DNA from: Phycisphaerales bacterium
GTDB lineage: Bacteria > Planctomycetota > Phycisphaerae > Tepidisphaerales > Tepidisphaeraceae
Length of the DNA: 7,111 nucleotides
Reading direction: 5' to 3'
Assembly: GCA_028288905.1 (NCBI GenBank)
Contig: JAQGHJ010000310.1
Location: 1-7,111, forward strand
The notes below the pieces were generated by a model. It saw only the letters and a list, made by a program, of their open reading frames with translations. It made no database searches and was not told the origin of the DNA. Shown in pieces: positions 1 through 5,712 of the stretch. The position numbers and the translations under genes were made by a program. Position 1 is the first letter of the stretch. Each line of letters begins with the position of its first letter.

Positions 1-68
1 CCGCGCGTCTGCACCAGCTCCTGGGCGAGGTCGAGAATCTCCGTCTGGCGGCGGGTGGGGAGCACCAT
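1..68 (-). CDS. TetR/AcrR-family transcriptional repressor, N-terminus only (partial)
   Basis: Reading the minus strand from an ATG at 68 gives 22 complete codons, beginning MVLPTRRQTEILDLAQELVQ and then TRG, before the window ends. The pattern R-x-x-I-L-D-x-A-x-E-L-x-x-x-x-G is the typical first helix of the TetR DNA-binding domain, so the missing part should hold the helix-turn-helix and a ligand-binding domain. No convincing Shine-Dalgarno sequence precedes the ATG. A perfect palindrome begins only 10 nt upstream of the start codon, which is where a TetR protein would block its own promoter. The gene is transcribed away from the nitrilase cluster and shares its control region, so it is the natural candidate for a local regulator. 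Only 22 residues are visible, so the ligand and subfamily cannot be judged. Confidence 0.72.
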   Translation of the reverse strand, partial: MVLPTRRQTEILDLAQELVQTR

Positions 69-78
69 GAGAACGAAA

Positions 79-94
79 CTTACTAGGTAGTAAG
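79..94. promoter_or_regulatory. Palindromic operator 1 (probable TetR autoregulatory site)
   Basis: CTTACTAGGTAGTAAG consists of two perfect 7-bp arms around a GG centre. It lies 10 nt upstream of the TetR start codon, in the position of its promoter or leader. The same 16-bp core recurs at 154-169, with only two central bases changed. Pairs of short perfect palindromes beside a divergently transcribed TetR gene are usual TetR-family operators; that this protein binds here is inference. Confidence 0.68.
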
Positions 95-149
95 CGTCGA
101 TACAACCTGATTGGTCATAATTCGCCATGGTTCGGGAGATTCAGCATGC

Positions 150-173
150 GATACTTACTTGTTAGTAAGTATC
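150..173. promoter_or_regulatory. Palindromic operator 2 (probable TetR site on the cluster side)
   Basis: This is a 24-bp palindrome with perfect 10-bp arms (150-159 and 164-173) around TGTT. Its inner 16 bp, CTTACTTGTTAGTAAG, match operator 1 except at two central positions, giving the shared core CTTACT-WGKT-AGTAAG. The longer arms suggest it is the stronger site. Its centre is 75 bp from that of operator 1, about seven helical turns, so two repressor dimers could sit on the same face of the DNA. It lies about 235 bp upstream of the predicted sigma-54 transcription start, so it could serve another promoter, or act on activation from a distance. Confidence 0.75.
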
Positions 174-217
174 CGGAGACGCTCGCCCAGCCTTCGAACT
201 AGGCACGCGGATGGCGT

Positions 218-236
218 TTGCCGGCCGGCGCGGCAA
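218..236. promoter_or_regulatory. GC-rich palindrome, possible upstream activator site
   Basis: TTGCCG (218-223) and CGGCAA (231-236) form a dyad with a 7-nt spacer. The site is about 160-180 bp upstream of the start predicted from the sigma-54 promoter, within the usual range for enhancer-binding-protein sites. It does not match the NtrC consensus I know, and short dyads arise easily in such GC-rich DNA, so this is only a candidate. Confidence 0.22.
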
Positions 237-301
237 CGTTCGACGCCGGGCGACGCGCCTCGGACGTGCGGGCCCGGGCCTAATCTGATCCTGACGTACC
301 G

Positions 302-441
302 TCGGGAACCGTCGCGTCGCAACGTTTTTCCTCGCCTTCCGTCGCCCGGGCGGCGGCACGTCCGACAAGCTGGCACAACGGTTGCGATGTCGCCCCGTGA
401 CCCCCCGCGGACAACGTACCCCGCAGAACAACGGTTCCCGA
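302..441. repeat. 11-bp inverted repeat flanking the sigma-54 promoter
   Basis: TCGGGAACCGT at 302-312 is exactly the reverse complement of ACGGTTCCCGA at 431-441. The left copy lies about 90 bp upstream of the predicted transcription start and the right copy about 40 nt inside the leader. The symmetry around the promoter is notable, but an 11-bp match within ~400 nt of GC-rich sequence can occur by chance. No function is claimed. Confidence 0.3.
371..385 (+). promoter_or_regulatory. Sigma-54 (RpoN) -24/-12 promoter for the nitrilase cluster
   Basis: TGGCAC (371-376), five bases, then TTGC (382-385) match the sigma-54 core consensus in all ten defined positions, with the required spacing: -24 GG at 372-373 and -12 GC at 384-385. 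The weaker flanking positions differ (A rather than G after TGGCAC; G rather than A/T after TTGC). Transcription would start near 397, giving an ~87-nt leader before nitB. This links the cluster to an enhancer-binding activator, fitting the nitrogen-related role of these genes elsewhere. The activator is not encoded in the visible part of the window. Confidence 0.75.
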
Positions 442-483
442 GCGGCCGCGCGGTTCTCTTCACACCCCCCACGGAGGCGCGTC

Positions 484-966
484 ATGCCCGTCGTCGAAAA
501 GCCGGCTCACAAGAAGGGCGATTTCCTCGTCGACTACGAGGAGAAGGTGTTCGAGGACGTGAAGGCCGAGAAGGGGGAGAAGGCCCTCGTCACGTTCCAC
601 ACGGTCGCGTTCGAGGGCTCGATCGGGCTCGTGAACCTGCTCCAGGCCACCCGGCTGAAGCGGAAGGGGTTCGACACGTCGGTGCTGCTGTACGGCCCGG
701 GCGTCACGCTCGGCGTCCAGCGCGGGTTCCCGACCCTCGGGGACGAGGCGTTCCCCGGGCACCAGAACATGAACAAGCAGCTCGTGAAGTTCATGGAGGA
801 GGGCGGCAAGGTCTACGCCTGCCGGTTCGCCCTCCAGGCTCTGTACGGCCACGGCGAGCCGTCGCTCATCCCGGGCATCCGTCCGATTAGCCCCCTCGAC
901 GTCCTCGACCTGATGCTGATCCACAAGCGGGACAACGCGTTCGTCATGAACACGTGGACCGTGTAG
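484..966 (+). CDS. nitB: MSMEG_0572/Sll0783-family nitrogen starvation response protein
   Basis: This 160-residue protein starts at the ATG at 484, six bases after GGAGG (473-477); in-frame extension further upstream has no comparable ribosome binding site. Features I recognise are the [18 protein letters not shown] segment (about residues 36-53), the [10 protein letters not shown] stretch (68-77), a [13 protein letters not shown] segment with the single cysteine Cys113, and a MNTWTV end. The alternating strand/helix pattern with a 'vyaC' strand resembles the DsrE/DsrF-like fold; that comparison is mine. It is soluble, with no signal peptide or membrane helix. In Synechocystis the homologue Sll0783 is needed for normal polyhydroxybutyrate build-up under nitrogen starvation, and nitB has been implicated in cyanide growth in proteobacteria. 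The biochemical activity is unknown. It is the first cluster gene after the sigma-54 promoter. Confidence 0.9.
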   Translation: MPVVEKPAHKKGDFLVDYEEKVFEDVKAEKGEKALVTFHTVAFEGSIGLVNLLQATRLKRKGFDTSVLLYGPGVTLGVQRGFPTLGDEAFPGHQNMNKQLVKFMEEGGKVYACRFALQALYGHGEPSLIPGIRPISPLDVLDLMLIHKRDNAFVMNTWTV

Positions 967-1099
967 TCATGGGTCCTTTGTCATTAGGTCCTGTGTCCTT
1001 AGTCAGTCGTCCTTCGTCGGAGCGCCCGCTGCCCGTTGCCGGACGGCCGTTCCTGCGACCAAGGACCAAGGACAGCGGACCGGCGACTAAGGACAAATG
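967..1099. repeat. Intergenic GTCCTTA-type repeats forming an imperfect inverted repeat
   Basis: Just after the nitB stop lies a run of variants of GTCCTTAG / GTCCTTTG (about 971-1014). Its reverse-complement counterpart, variants of CCAAGGAC / CTAAGGAC, fills about 1058-1099. The best perfect pairing is TGTCCTTAGTC (994-1004) with GACTAAGGACA (1085-1095). The arms are about 45 nt around a ~45-nt GC-rich centre, so transcripts could fold into a long imperfect hairpin. There is no terminal T tract and the nitrilase follows closely, so a simple terminator is unlikely. It looks like a degenerate, possibly dispersed, intergenic repeat. Confidence 0.6.
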
Positions 1100-1119
1100 A
1101 ACCGCCGAAGGGCGTCGCC

Positions 1120-2172
1120 ATGTCCTCAAGCGATCGAATTGTCCGTGCCGCCGCCGTCCAGATCGCGCCGGTGCTCGGGAGCCGGGATGGGACGGTCGAG
1201 AAGGTCTTGGCCGCCGTCGCCAAGGCGGCCGGCGAGGGGGCACGGCTCGTCGTGTTCCCCGAGACGTTCGTCCCGTACTACCCGTACTTCTCGTTCGTGC
1301 TGCCGCCGGTCCTGATGGGGCCGGAGCACATGAAGCTGTACGACCAGGCCGTGGTCGTCCCGGGGCCGGTGACGGAGGCGGTGTCGGCCGCCGCCAAGCG
1401 GCACGGCGTCGTCGTGGTGCTCGGCGTGAACGAGCGGGACCACGGGTCGCTGTACAACGCCCAGCTGGTCTTCGACGCCGACGGATCGCTCGCGCTCAAG
1501 CGGCGGAAGATCACCCCGACCTACCACGAGCGAATGGTCTGGGGCCAGGGGGACGGCAGCGGGCTGAAAGTGGTCGAGACGGCCGTCGGGCGGGTCGGGG
1601 CATTGGCGTGTTGGGAGCATTACAACCCGCTCGCCCGGTACGCCCTGATGACCCAGCACGAGCAGATCCACGTCAGTCAGTTCCCGGGGTCGATGGTCGG
1701 GCAAATCTTCGCCGACCAGATGGAGGTGACCATCCGGCACCACGCCCTCGAGAGCGGGTGCTTCGTCGTCAACGCGACCGGCTGGCTGACGGACGAGCAG
1801 ATCGCGCAGGTGACGCCGGACGCGAAGCTCCAGAAGGCGCTCCGCGGCGGGTGCTGCACGTCGATCGTGTCGCCGGAGGGGGCGATCCTCGGTGAGAAGG
1901 TGTGCGCCGGCGAGGGCATGGCGATCGCCGACCTCGACTTCGCCCTCATCACCAAGCGTAAACGGATGATGGACTCGATCGGGCACTACGCCCGGCCCGA
2001 ACTACTGAGGTTAGTCATGGACCAAGAGCCGAAGAAAACCGCCGAGGCGGCCGCGGCGAAGCAGGCCCCGAACATCCAACCCCCGCCGGGCCAGTCGGAC
2101 GGCAACAAGGCCGAGAAGTCGGTCGAGTCGGCGAACCCGAAGGAGGACCTGGCCAAGAAGCCGATCGCGTGA
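1120..2172 (+). CDS. nitC: Nit1C-type nitrilase (carbon-nitrogen hydrolase superfamily)
   Basis: The 350-residue cytoplasmic enzyme carries the full nitrilase triad: Glu48 in VVFPETF, Lys130 in [12 protein letters not shown] and Cys164 in [11 protein letters not shown], plus the conserved Glu137. True nitrilases convert R-CN to the acid and ammonia through a thioimidate on the cysteine. The CWEHYNPL context and the GHYARPELL motif (288-296) point to the Sll0784/Nit6803 and NitC branch rather than amidases. The start at 1120 has AAGGG at 1108-1112; upstream in-frame codons run into the repeat. The core ends near residue 302, followed by a ~48-residue tail rich in Lys, Glu, Ala and Pro with no visible motif. 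Homologous NitC is needed for growth on cyanide in Cupriavidus, and Nit6803 accepts aliphatic dinitriles in vitro; the natural substrate here is unknown. Confidence 0.95.
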   Translation: MSSSDRIVRAAAVQIAPVLGSRDGTVEKVLAAVAKAAGEGARLVVFPETFVPYYPYFSFVLPPVLMGPEHMKLYDQAVVVPGPVTEAVSAAAKRHGVVVVLGVNERDHGSLYNAQLVFDADGSLALKRRKITPTYHERMVWGQGDGSGLKVVETAVGRVGALACWEHYNPLARYALMTQHEQIHVSQFPGSMVGQIFADQMEVTIRHHALESGCFVVNATGWLTDEQIAQVTPDAKLQKALRGGCCTSIVSPEGAILGEKVCAGEGMAIADLDFALITKRKRMMDSIGHYARPELLRLVMDQEPKKTAEAAAAKQAPNIQPPPGQSDGNKAEKSVESANPKEDLAKKPIA

Positions 2173-2201
2173 CTGCGGGAAGGCGGGGCGTCATCTCCCC
2201 T

Positions 2202-2310
2202 GTGGCATGGGCGTCCCGCCCATGCTGACGCCCCGTCATCCGCGGAGGCTCCTGCCCGCGAACCGTACCGGCGCGTACCGGCCGAAGCATGGGCGGGACG
2301 CCCATGCCAC
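2202..2310. repeat. Perfect 25-bp inverted repeat, MITE/REP-like
   Basis: The arms at 2202-2226 and 2286-2310 are exact reverse complements, separated by 59 nt. Each arm also contains its own palindrome, GCATGGGCG-TC-CCGCCCATGC or its complement, so each can fold alone or pair with the other. This motif family is common between planctomycete genes in my memory. It fills nearly the whole gap between the nitrilase and the flavoprotein. There is no transposase and no clear target-site duplication, so it may be a REP-like or non-autonomous element. The right arm contains an ATG (2289) in frame with the next gene, a trap for automated start calling. Confidence 0.85.
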
Positions 2311-2324
2311 GAAGGACGAACCCT

Positions 2325-3686
2325 ATGCCCCAGCACCACACGGTCCTCATCGTCGGCGGCGGCCAGGCGGGGCTCTCGATGAGCTATTGCCTCAAGCAGC
2401 GGGGGATCGACCACCTCGTGCTCGAGAAGGACCGGGTCGGCCACGCGTGGCGGGCGCAGCGGTGGGACACGTTCTGCCTCGTCACCCCGAACTGGCAGTG
2501 CAAGCTACCGGGGTTCGACTACGCCGCGGACTTCGGCGGCGACGACCCGAACGGGTTCATGAAGAAGGACGACATCGTCCGGTACATCGAGGAGTACGTC
2601 GCATCGTTCGGCCCGCCCGTCCGCGAGGGCGTCGAGGCGGTCCACCTCGGGCGGACGCCTGGTGGCCCGGCCGCGTTCGAGCTCAAGACGACGGCCGGCG
2701 ATTTCACGGCCGATCACGTCGTGGTCGCCGTCGGCGGGTACCACACGCCGAACGTCCCGCGGATGGCGGAGCGGCTGCCGGCGAGCGTCCGCCAGTTTCA
2801 CTCGGCCCAGTACCTGAACCCGGCCCAGTTCCCGGCCGGGGACGTGCTGGTCGTCGGCACCGGACAGAGCGGGTGCCAGATCGCCGAGGACCTGCACCTG
2901 GCGTTTGCCGCCGAGGCCGCGGCAGGCGGCACGCCGGCCCGGCGGGTGCACCTGTGCGTCGGCGGCGCGCCCCGCGTCGCCCGCCGGTACCGCGGGAAGG
3001 ACGTCGTCGACTGGCTCGACCTGATGGGGTTCTATGACCTGCCGGTGCAGGACCACCCGCTCAAGCAGGGCGTTCGGACCCGGGCGAACCACTACGTCAC
3101 CGGCCGGGACGGCGGGCGGGACATCGACCTGCGGAAGTTCGCCGCCGAGGGGATGCAACTGCACGGCCGACTGACGGACGTCCGCGACGGCCTGCTGCAT
3201 TTCGGGGACGACCTGAAGCGGAACTTGGACAAGGCCGACGAGACGTCGGAGAACATCAAGACGAGCATCGACAAGTACATCGACAAGCACGGGCTGACCG
3301 CCCCGACCGAGCCGCGGTACACGCCCGTGTGGGAGCCGCCGGCCGACCCGGCCGGGTCGCTCGACCTGGCGGCCGCCGGCATCGGTTCGGTCATCTGGTC
3401 GATCGGGTACCGGAGCGACTACCGGTGGATCGACCTGCCGGCGTTCGACGGCAAGGGCTACCCCGCCCACGCCCGCGGCGTGACCCCGGTCGACGGGCTG
3501 TACTTCCTCGGCCTGCCGTGGCTGTACACGTGGGGGTCAGGCCGATTCTGCGGCGTCGCCCGGGACGCGGAATACCTGGCGGAGCGGATCGCCCTGGTCG
3601 GCGTTCCGTCCGCCCCGGCCGACGACGACGGCGACACCGCGCCGGAGCGTGCCGCGGAACGTTTCCTCGCGGGAGCCGTCGCGTGA
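2325..3686 (+). CDS. MSMEG_0569-family flavin-dependent oxidoreductase
   Basis: The start at ATG 2325 is preceded by GAAGGA (2311-2316) and gives MPQHHTVLIVGGGQAG; the earlier in-frame ATG at 2289 lies inside the inverted repeat and would add 12 repeat-encoded residues. The product is 453 residues. FAD binds at GGGQAG (11-16); a second Rossmann motif GTGQSG (178-183) should bind NAD(P)H; VVVAVGGYHTP (132-142) is the linking motif of the flavin monooxygenase group. The C-terminal part keeps IWSIGYRSDYRWIDLPAFD and GLYFLGLPWLYTWGSGRF (391-408), typical of this cluster-specific family and related to YUCCA/FMO-type oxidoreductases. It is cytoplasmic and probably oxygenates or oxidises a pathway intermediate; the substrate is not known. 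In proteobacterial Nit1C clusters the flavoprotein is usually near the end, whereas here it sits directly after the nitrilase. Confidence 0.92.
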   Translation: MPQHHTVLIVGGGQAGLSMSYCLKQRGIDHLVLEKDRVGHAWRAQRWDTFCLVTPNWQCKLPGFDYAADFGGDDPNGFMKKDDIVRYIEEYVASFGPPVREGVEAVHLGRTPGGPAAFELKTTAGDFTADHVVVAVGGYHTPNVPRMAERLPASVRQFHSAQYLNPAQFPAGDVLVVGTGQSGCQIAEDLHLAFAAEAAAGGTPARRVHLCVGGAPRVARRYRGKDVVDWLDLMGFYDLPVQDHPLKQGVRTRANHYVTGRDGGRDIDLRKFAAEGMQLHGRLTDVRDGLLHFGDDLKRNLDKADETSENIKTSIDKYIDKHGLTAPTEPRYTPVWEPPADPAGSLDLAAAGIGSVIWSIGYRSDYRWIDLPAFDGKGYPAHARGVTPVDGLYFLGLPWLYTWGSGRFCGVARDAEYLAERIALVGVPSAPADDDGDTAPERAAERFLAGAVA

Positions 3687-3742
3687 CGGACCGCGCCTTG
3701 GAACTTTCTTGATGTGGCGCGGGTTGTGGGTGTGTCAGCGAA

Positions 3743-3781
3743 TTGGTTAGCGGTCGGACCGAAGGTCCACCCGCTAACCAA
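3743..3781 (+). other. Strong intercistronic hairpin
   Basis: TTGGTTAGCGG (3743-3753) pairs perfectly with CCGCTAACCAA (3771-3781). Inside it, GGACC (3756-3760) pairs with GGTCC (3764-3768) around a GAA triloop, separated by a 2x2 internal loop. The total is 16 base pairs in 39 nt. No T run follows, so it is not a standard intrinsic terminator. It lies 57 nt after the flavoprotein stop and 94 nt before the radical SAM start, where it could mark mRNA processing, protect a 3' end, or act as a protein site on DNA. Confidence 0.6.
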
Positions 3782-3875
3782 GCGGGACGCCGGGTCGGTG
3801 TGTATCGCGAAAAGGCGCAAACGCCGGGCGTACGGGACGGGGTGCCGAGGTCCGTTCGACGGAAGAGGGTCGCAC

Positions 3876-5045
3876 ATGAAACTCCCGGTCATGACCCGAC
3901 GCTCGCCCGCGCCCGCGGGTGGGCTCGCCGACTCCCCCACCCAGCTGCTCATCACGGAGCTCCAGTCCCTCGGGCTGCGGCTCGTCGACCCGTCCGCCGG
4001 GGCCGCCAGCCGCAAGGGGGGCGCGGGGCCGTCGGACCACAAGGCCATCACCGTCGACGGGCGGACGGTGATGGTGCCGGTACACACGGGCCAGTCGGCC
4101 CGGTCGCCGTTCCTGGCGTACGCGCCGGGGGCGGACGGGTTCGGCGTGTTGGAGCGGGACGGGGTGCCGGTCGGACGGATCTCGTTCCCGCCCCAGCCGC
4201 GGTTCTACGGGCTTCAGACGTTCGACGGCGTGCCCTACTGGAAGATCGCCGTCCTGCACGGGGCCGACGTGCTGGCGACCACGGTCCTGCAGACTTGCAT
4301 CCGGTACCAGAACCGGGCGACGACGTGCCAGTTCTGCGCGATCGGCCAGAGCTTGGCCGCCGGCCGGACCGTGGCCCGCAAGACGCCCCAGCAGCTTGCC
4401 GAAGTGGCCCGGGCGGCGGTGCTGCTGGACGGCGTGAAGCACATGGTGATGACGACCGGCACCCCGAACACGACCGACCGCGGGGCCCGGGTGCTGTGCG
4501 AGAGCGCGTTCGAGGTCAAGGGGGCCGTCGCCCTGCCGATCCAGGGCCAGTGCGAGCCGCCGGACGACCCCGCGTGGTTCCGCCGGATGCGGGACGCCGG
4601 CATCGACACGCTCGGCATGCACCTGGAGGCGGTCGAGCCCGAGGTGCGGGCCCGGATCATGCCGGGCAAGGCGACCGTAAGCGTCGAGGCGTACTTCGAC
4701 GCGTTCGGCGAGGCCGTCGGCGTGTTCGGCCGGGGGCAGGTGAGCACGTACATCCTGGCCGGCCTCGGCGACTCGGCCGACGCGATCCTGCGGGCGTGCG
4801 AGCGGCTCGTCGGGCTCGGCGTGTACCCGTTCGTCGTCCCGTTCGTGCCGATCAGCGGCACCCCGTTGGCCGACCACCCCGCCCCGCCGGCGGACTTCAT
4901 GCGGCCGCTGCTCCGCGAGCTCGGCGGCATGCTCCGGGCCGCGAACCTCAGTAGCAAGGACAGCAAGGCCGGGTGCGGCAAGTGCGGGGCGTGCTCCAGC
5001 CTGTCGGCGTACGAGGAGAACGACGGGGCCGCCTCCTGCGGTTGA
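3876..5045 (+). CDS. MSMEG_0568-family radical SAM protein
   Basis: The start at ATG 3876 has GAGGG at 3865-3869; an upstream in-frame GTG (3714) would translate the intercistronic hairpin and is rejected. The 389-residue protein contains Cys141, Cys151 and Cys154 in TCIRYQNRATTCQFCAIG, a Cx9Cx2C arrangement instead of the usual Cx3Cx2C, and these probably hold the SAM-binding [4Fe-4S] cluster. Downstream, MTTGTPNT (192-199), PIQGQCEPP (221-229), LGMHLEAVEPEVRARIMPGK (246-265) and VSTYILAGLGDS (289-300) fit strands of the radical SAM barrel. A C-terminal Cys367-x2-Cys370-x2-Cys373 motif (CGKCGAC) could carry a second metal site. The first ~125 residues are family-specific. The reaction is unknown; the genomic partners suggest modification of a nitrile- or cyanide-derived metabolite. 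Oxygen-sensitive clusters and an FMO-like neighbour in one operon are a notable pairing. Confidence 0.92.
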   Translation: MKLPVMTRRSPAPAGGLADSPTQLLITELQSLGLRLVDPSAGAASRKGGAGPSDHKAITVDGRTVMVPVHTGQSARSPFLAYAPGADGFGVLERDGVPVGRISFPPQPRFYGLQTFDGVPYWKIAVLHGADVLATTVLQTCIRYQNRATTCQFCAIGQSLAAGRTVARKTPQQLAEVARAAVLLDGVKHMVMTTGTPNTTDRGARVLCESAFEVKGAVALPIQGQCEPPDDPAWFRRMRDAGIDTLGMHLEAVEPEVRARIMPGKATVSVEAYFDAFGEAVGVFGRGQVSTYILAGLGDSADAILRACERLVGLGVYPFVVPFVPISGTPLADHPAPPADFMRPLLRELGGMLRAANLSSKDSKAGCGKCGACSSLSAYEENDGAASCG

Positions 5046-5100
5046 GGGACCGCCCGAGACAGCGCCCGGCCGTCGGAGGGGGCGAGCCACGAGAATCGAA

Positions 5101-5658
5101 ATGACCGTCTTCTCCCATCACGCTAACTGCCTCCTCGACCCGCCGGCCGCGGTGGCTGCGTGGTTCGCCGGCGGCGGGTCGGCGGCGGCCGGCGGGGCAA
5201 TCTCCGGCGCGTACCGCGTCCGCCCCGCCGCCGACGCGTGGGAGCTGGCCGGATACCGCCGGCTGCGGCACGACGTCTTCTGCCGCGAGCAGGGCCTGTT
5301 CGCCGGAACGGACGCCGACGCGTTCGACGGCGGCGCCTTGCCGCTGGTGGCCGTCTCGTCCGCCACGGTGGCGGACGACGACGTGGTCGGCACCGTCCGG
5401 ATCGACGAGCGGTCGCCCGGCGTCTGGTGGGGGTCGCGGCTGGCCGTCGCCCGCGACTGGCGCGGGGTGCCGGGGCTGGCCGCGGACCTGATCCGGGCGG
5501 CCGTCCGGACGGCGGCGGCGAACGGGTGCCACACGTTCCTCGCCACCGTCCAGCGGCAGAACGTCCCGCTGTTCCGCCGGCTGCGGTGGGCCCGAATGGA
5601 GGACGTCGAGGTGTGCGGCCGGCCGCACGTGCTGATGCGGGCGGCCCTTGATCAGTAG
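5101..5658 (+). CDS. MSMEG_0567/Sll0786-family GNAT N-acyltransferase
   Basis: This 185-residue cytoplasmic protein has the GNAT-like opening YRVRPAADAWELAGYRRLRH (38-57) followed by VFCREQGLF (59-67). That block also resembles the N-terminal part of acyl-homoserine-lactone synthases. A central VVGTVRIDE strand and an RGVPGLAADLIRAA stretch (121-134) take the place of the acyl-CoA pyrophosphate-binding motif. It should move an acetyl or longer acyl group from CoA to an amine, but the acceptor is unknown. ATG 5101 was chosen from the family-like beginning MTVF; the only strong purine-rich site (GGAGGG, 5075-5080) is about 20 nt away, so translation may depend on the upstream gene. In some relatives this domain is fused to the AIR-synthase-like protein, which here is a separate gene ~420 nt downstream. 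Confidence 0.88.
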   Translation: MTVFSHHANCLLDPPAAVAAWFAGGGSAAAGGAISGAYRVRPAADAWELAGYRRLRHDVFCREQGLFAGTDADAFDGGALPLVAVSSATVADDDVVGTVRIDERSPGVWWGSRLAVARDWRGVPGLAADLIRAAVRTAAANGCHTFLATVQRQNVPLFRRLRWARMEDVEVCGRPHVLMRAALDQ

Positions 5659-5670
5659 GGAGTGCATCAG

Positions 5671-5693
5671 TCGACGGTCCGACGCTCCGTCGA
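5671..5693. terminator. Hairpin between convergent genes, possible bidirectional terminator
   Basis: TCGACGG (5671-5677) and CCGTCGA (5687-5693) form a perfect 7-bp stem with a 9-nt loop. It lies between the acyltransferase stop (5658) and the stop of the opposing small gene (5713), where a shared terminator would be expected. Neither strand has a convincing T tract, so function is uncertain. Confidence 0.4.
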
Positions 5694-5712
5694 ATAGCTA
5701 CACCGGACGGGC

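Larger units (their letters stand above)
69..483. promoter_or_regulatory. Divergent control region between the TetR gene and the nitrilase cluster
   Basis: I see no gene in this 415-nt stretch. Its first ~110 nt are clearly more AT-rich than the rest of the window and carry the two palindromic operator candidates. The remainder is GC-rich and holds the sigma-54 promoter, an imperfectly centred GC-rich palindrome and an 11-bp inverted repeat around the promoter (separate entries). Long open frames crossing it are by-products of high GC and do not start at a ribosome binding site. Its length is unusual for this otherwise compact locus and fits a promoter that needs upstream activator binding. 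Confidence 0.7.

Noticed and set aside
382..483. Upstream extension of nitB to an earlier ATG
   Set aside because: The extension would lie over the sigma-54 -12 element and leader, is low-quality protein sequence, and the ATG at 484 has GGAGG at ideal spacing.
111..890. Long plus-strand open frame across the control region and nitB
   Set aside because: It overlaps nitB in another frame, is Arg/Pro/Gly-rich as expected from GC-rich shadow frames, and has no ribosome binding site.
1036..1119. Upstream extension of the nitrilase
   Set aside because: The added residues come from the GTCCTTA-type repeat; the ATG at 1120 has its own AAGGG site and a family-like beginning.
3715..3727. TGGCGC...TTGT as a second sigma-54 promoter
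   Set aside because: The spacing between the two blocks is three bases instead of five and the -12 GC is missing.
3714..3875. GTG at 3714 as start of the radical SAM gene
   Set aside because: It would translate the 3743-3781 hairpin into an Arg/Lys-rich leader with no family similarity; ATG 3876 has GAGGG upstream.
3774..5090. Long minus-strand open frame opposite the radical SAM gene
   Set aside because: It mirrors a well-supported gene, is Arg/Ala/Gly-rich, and contains no recognisable domain.
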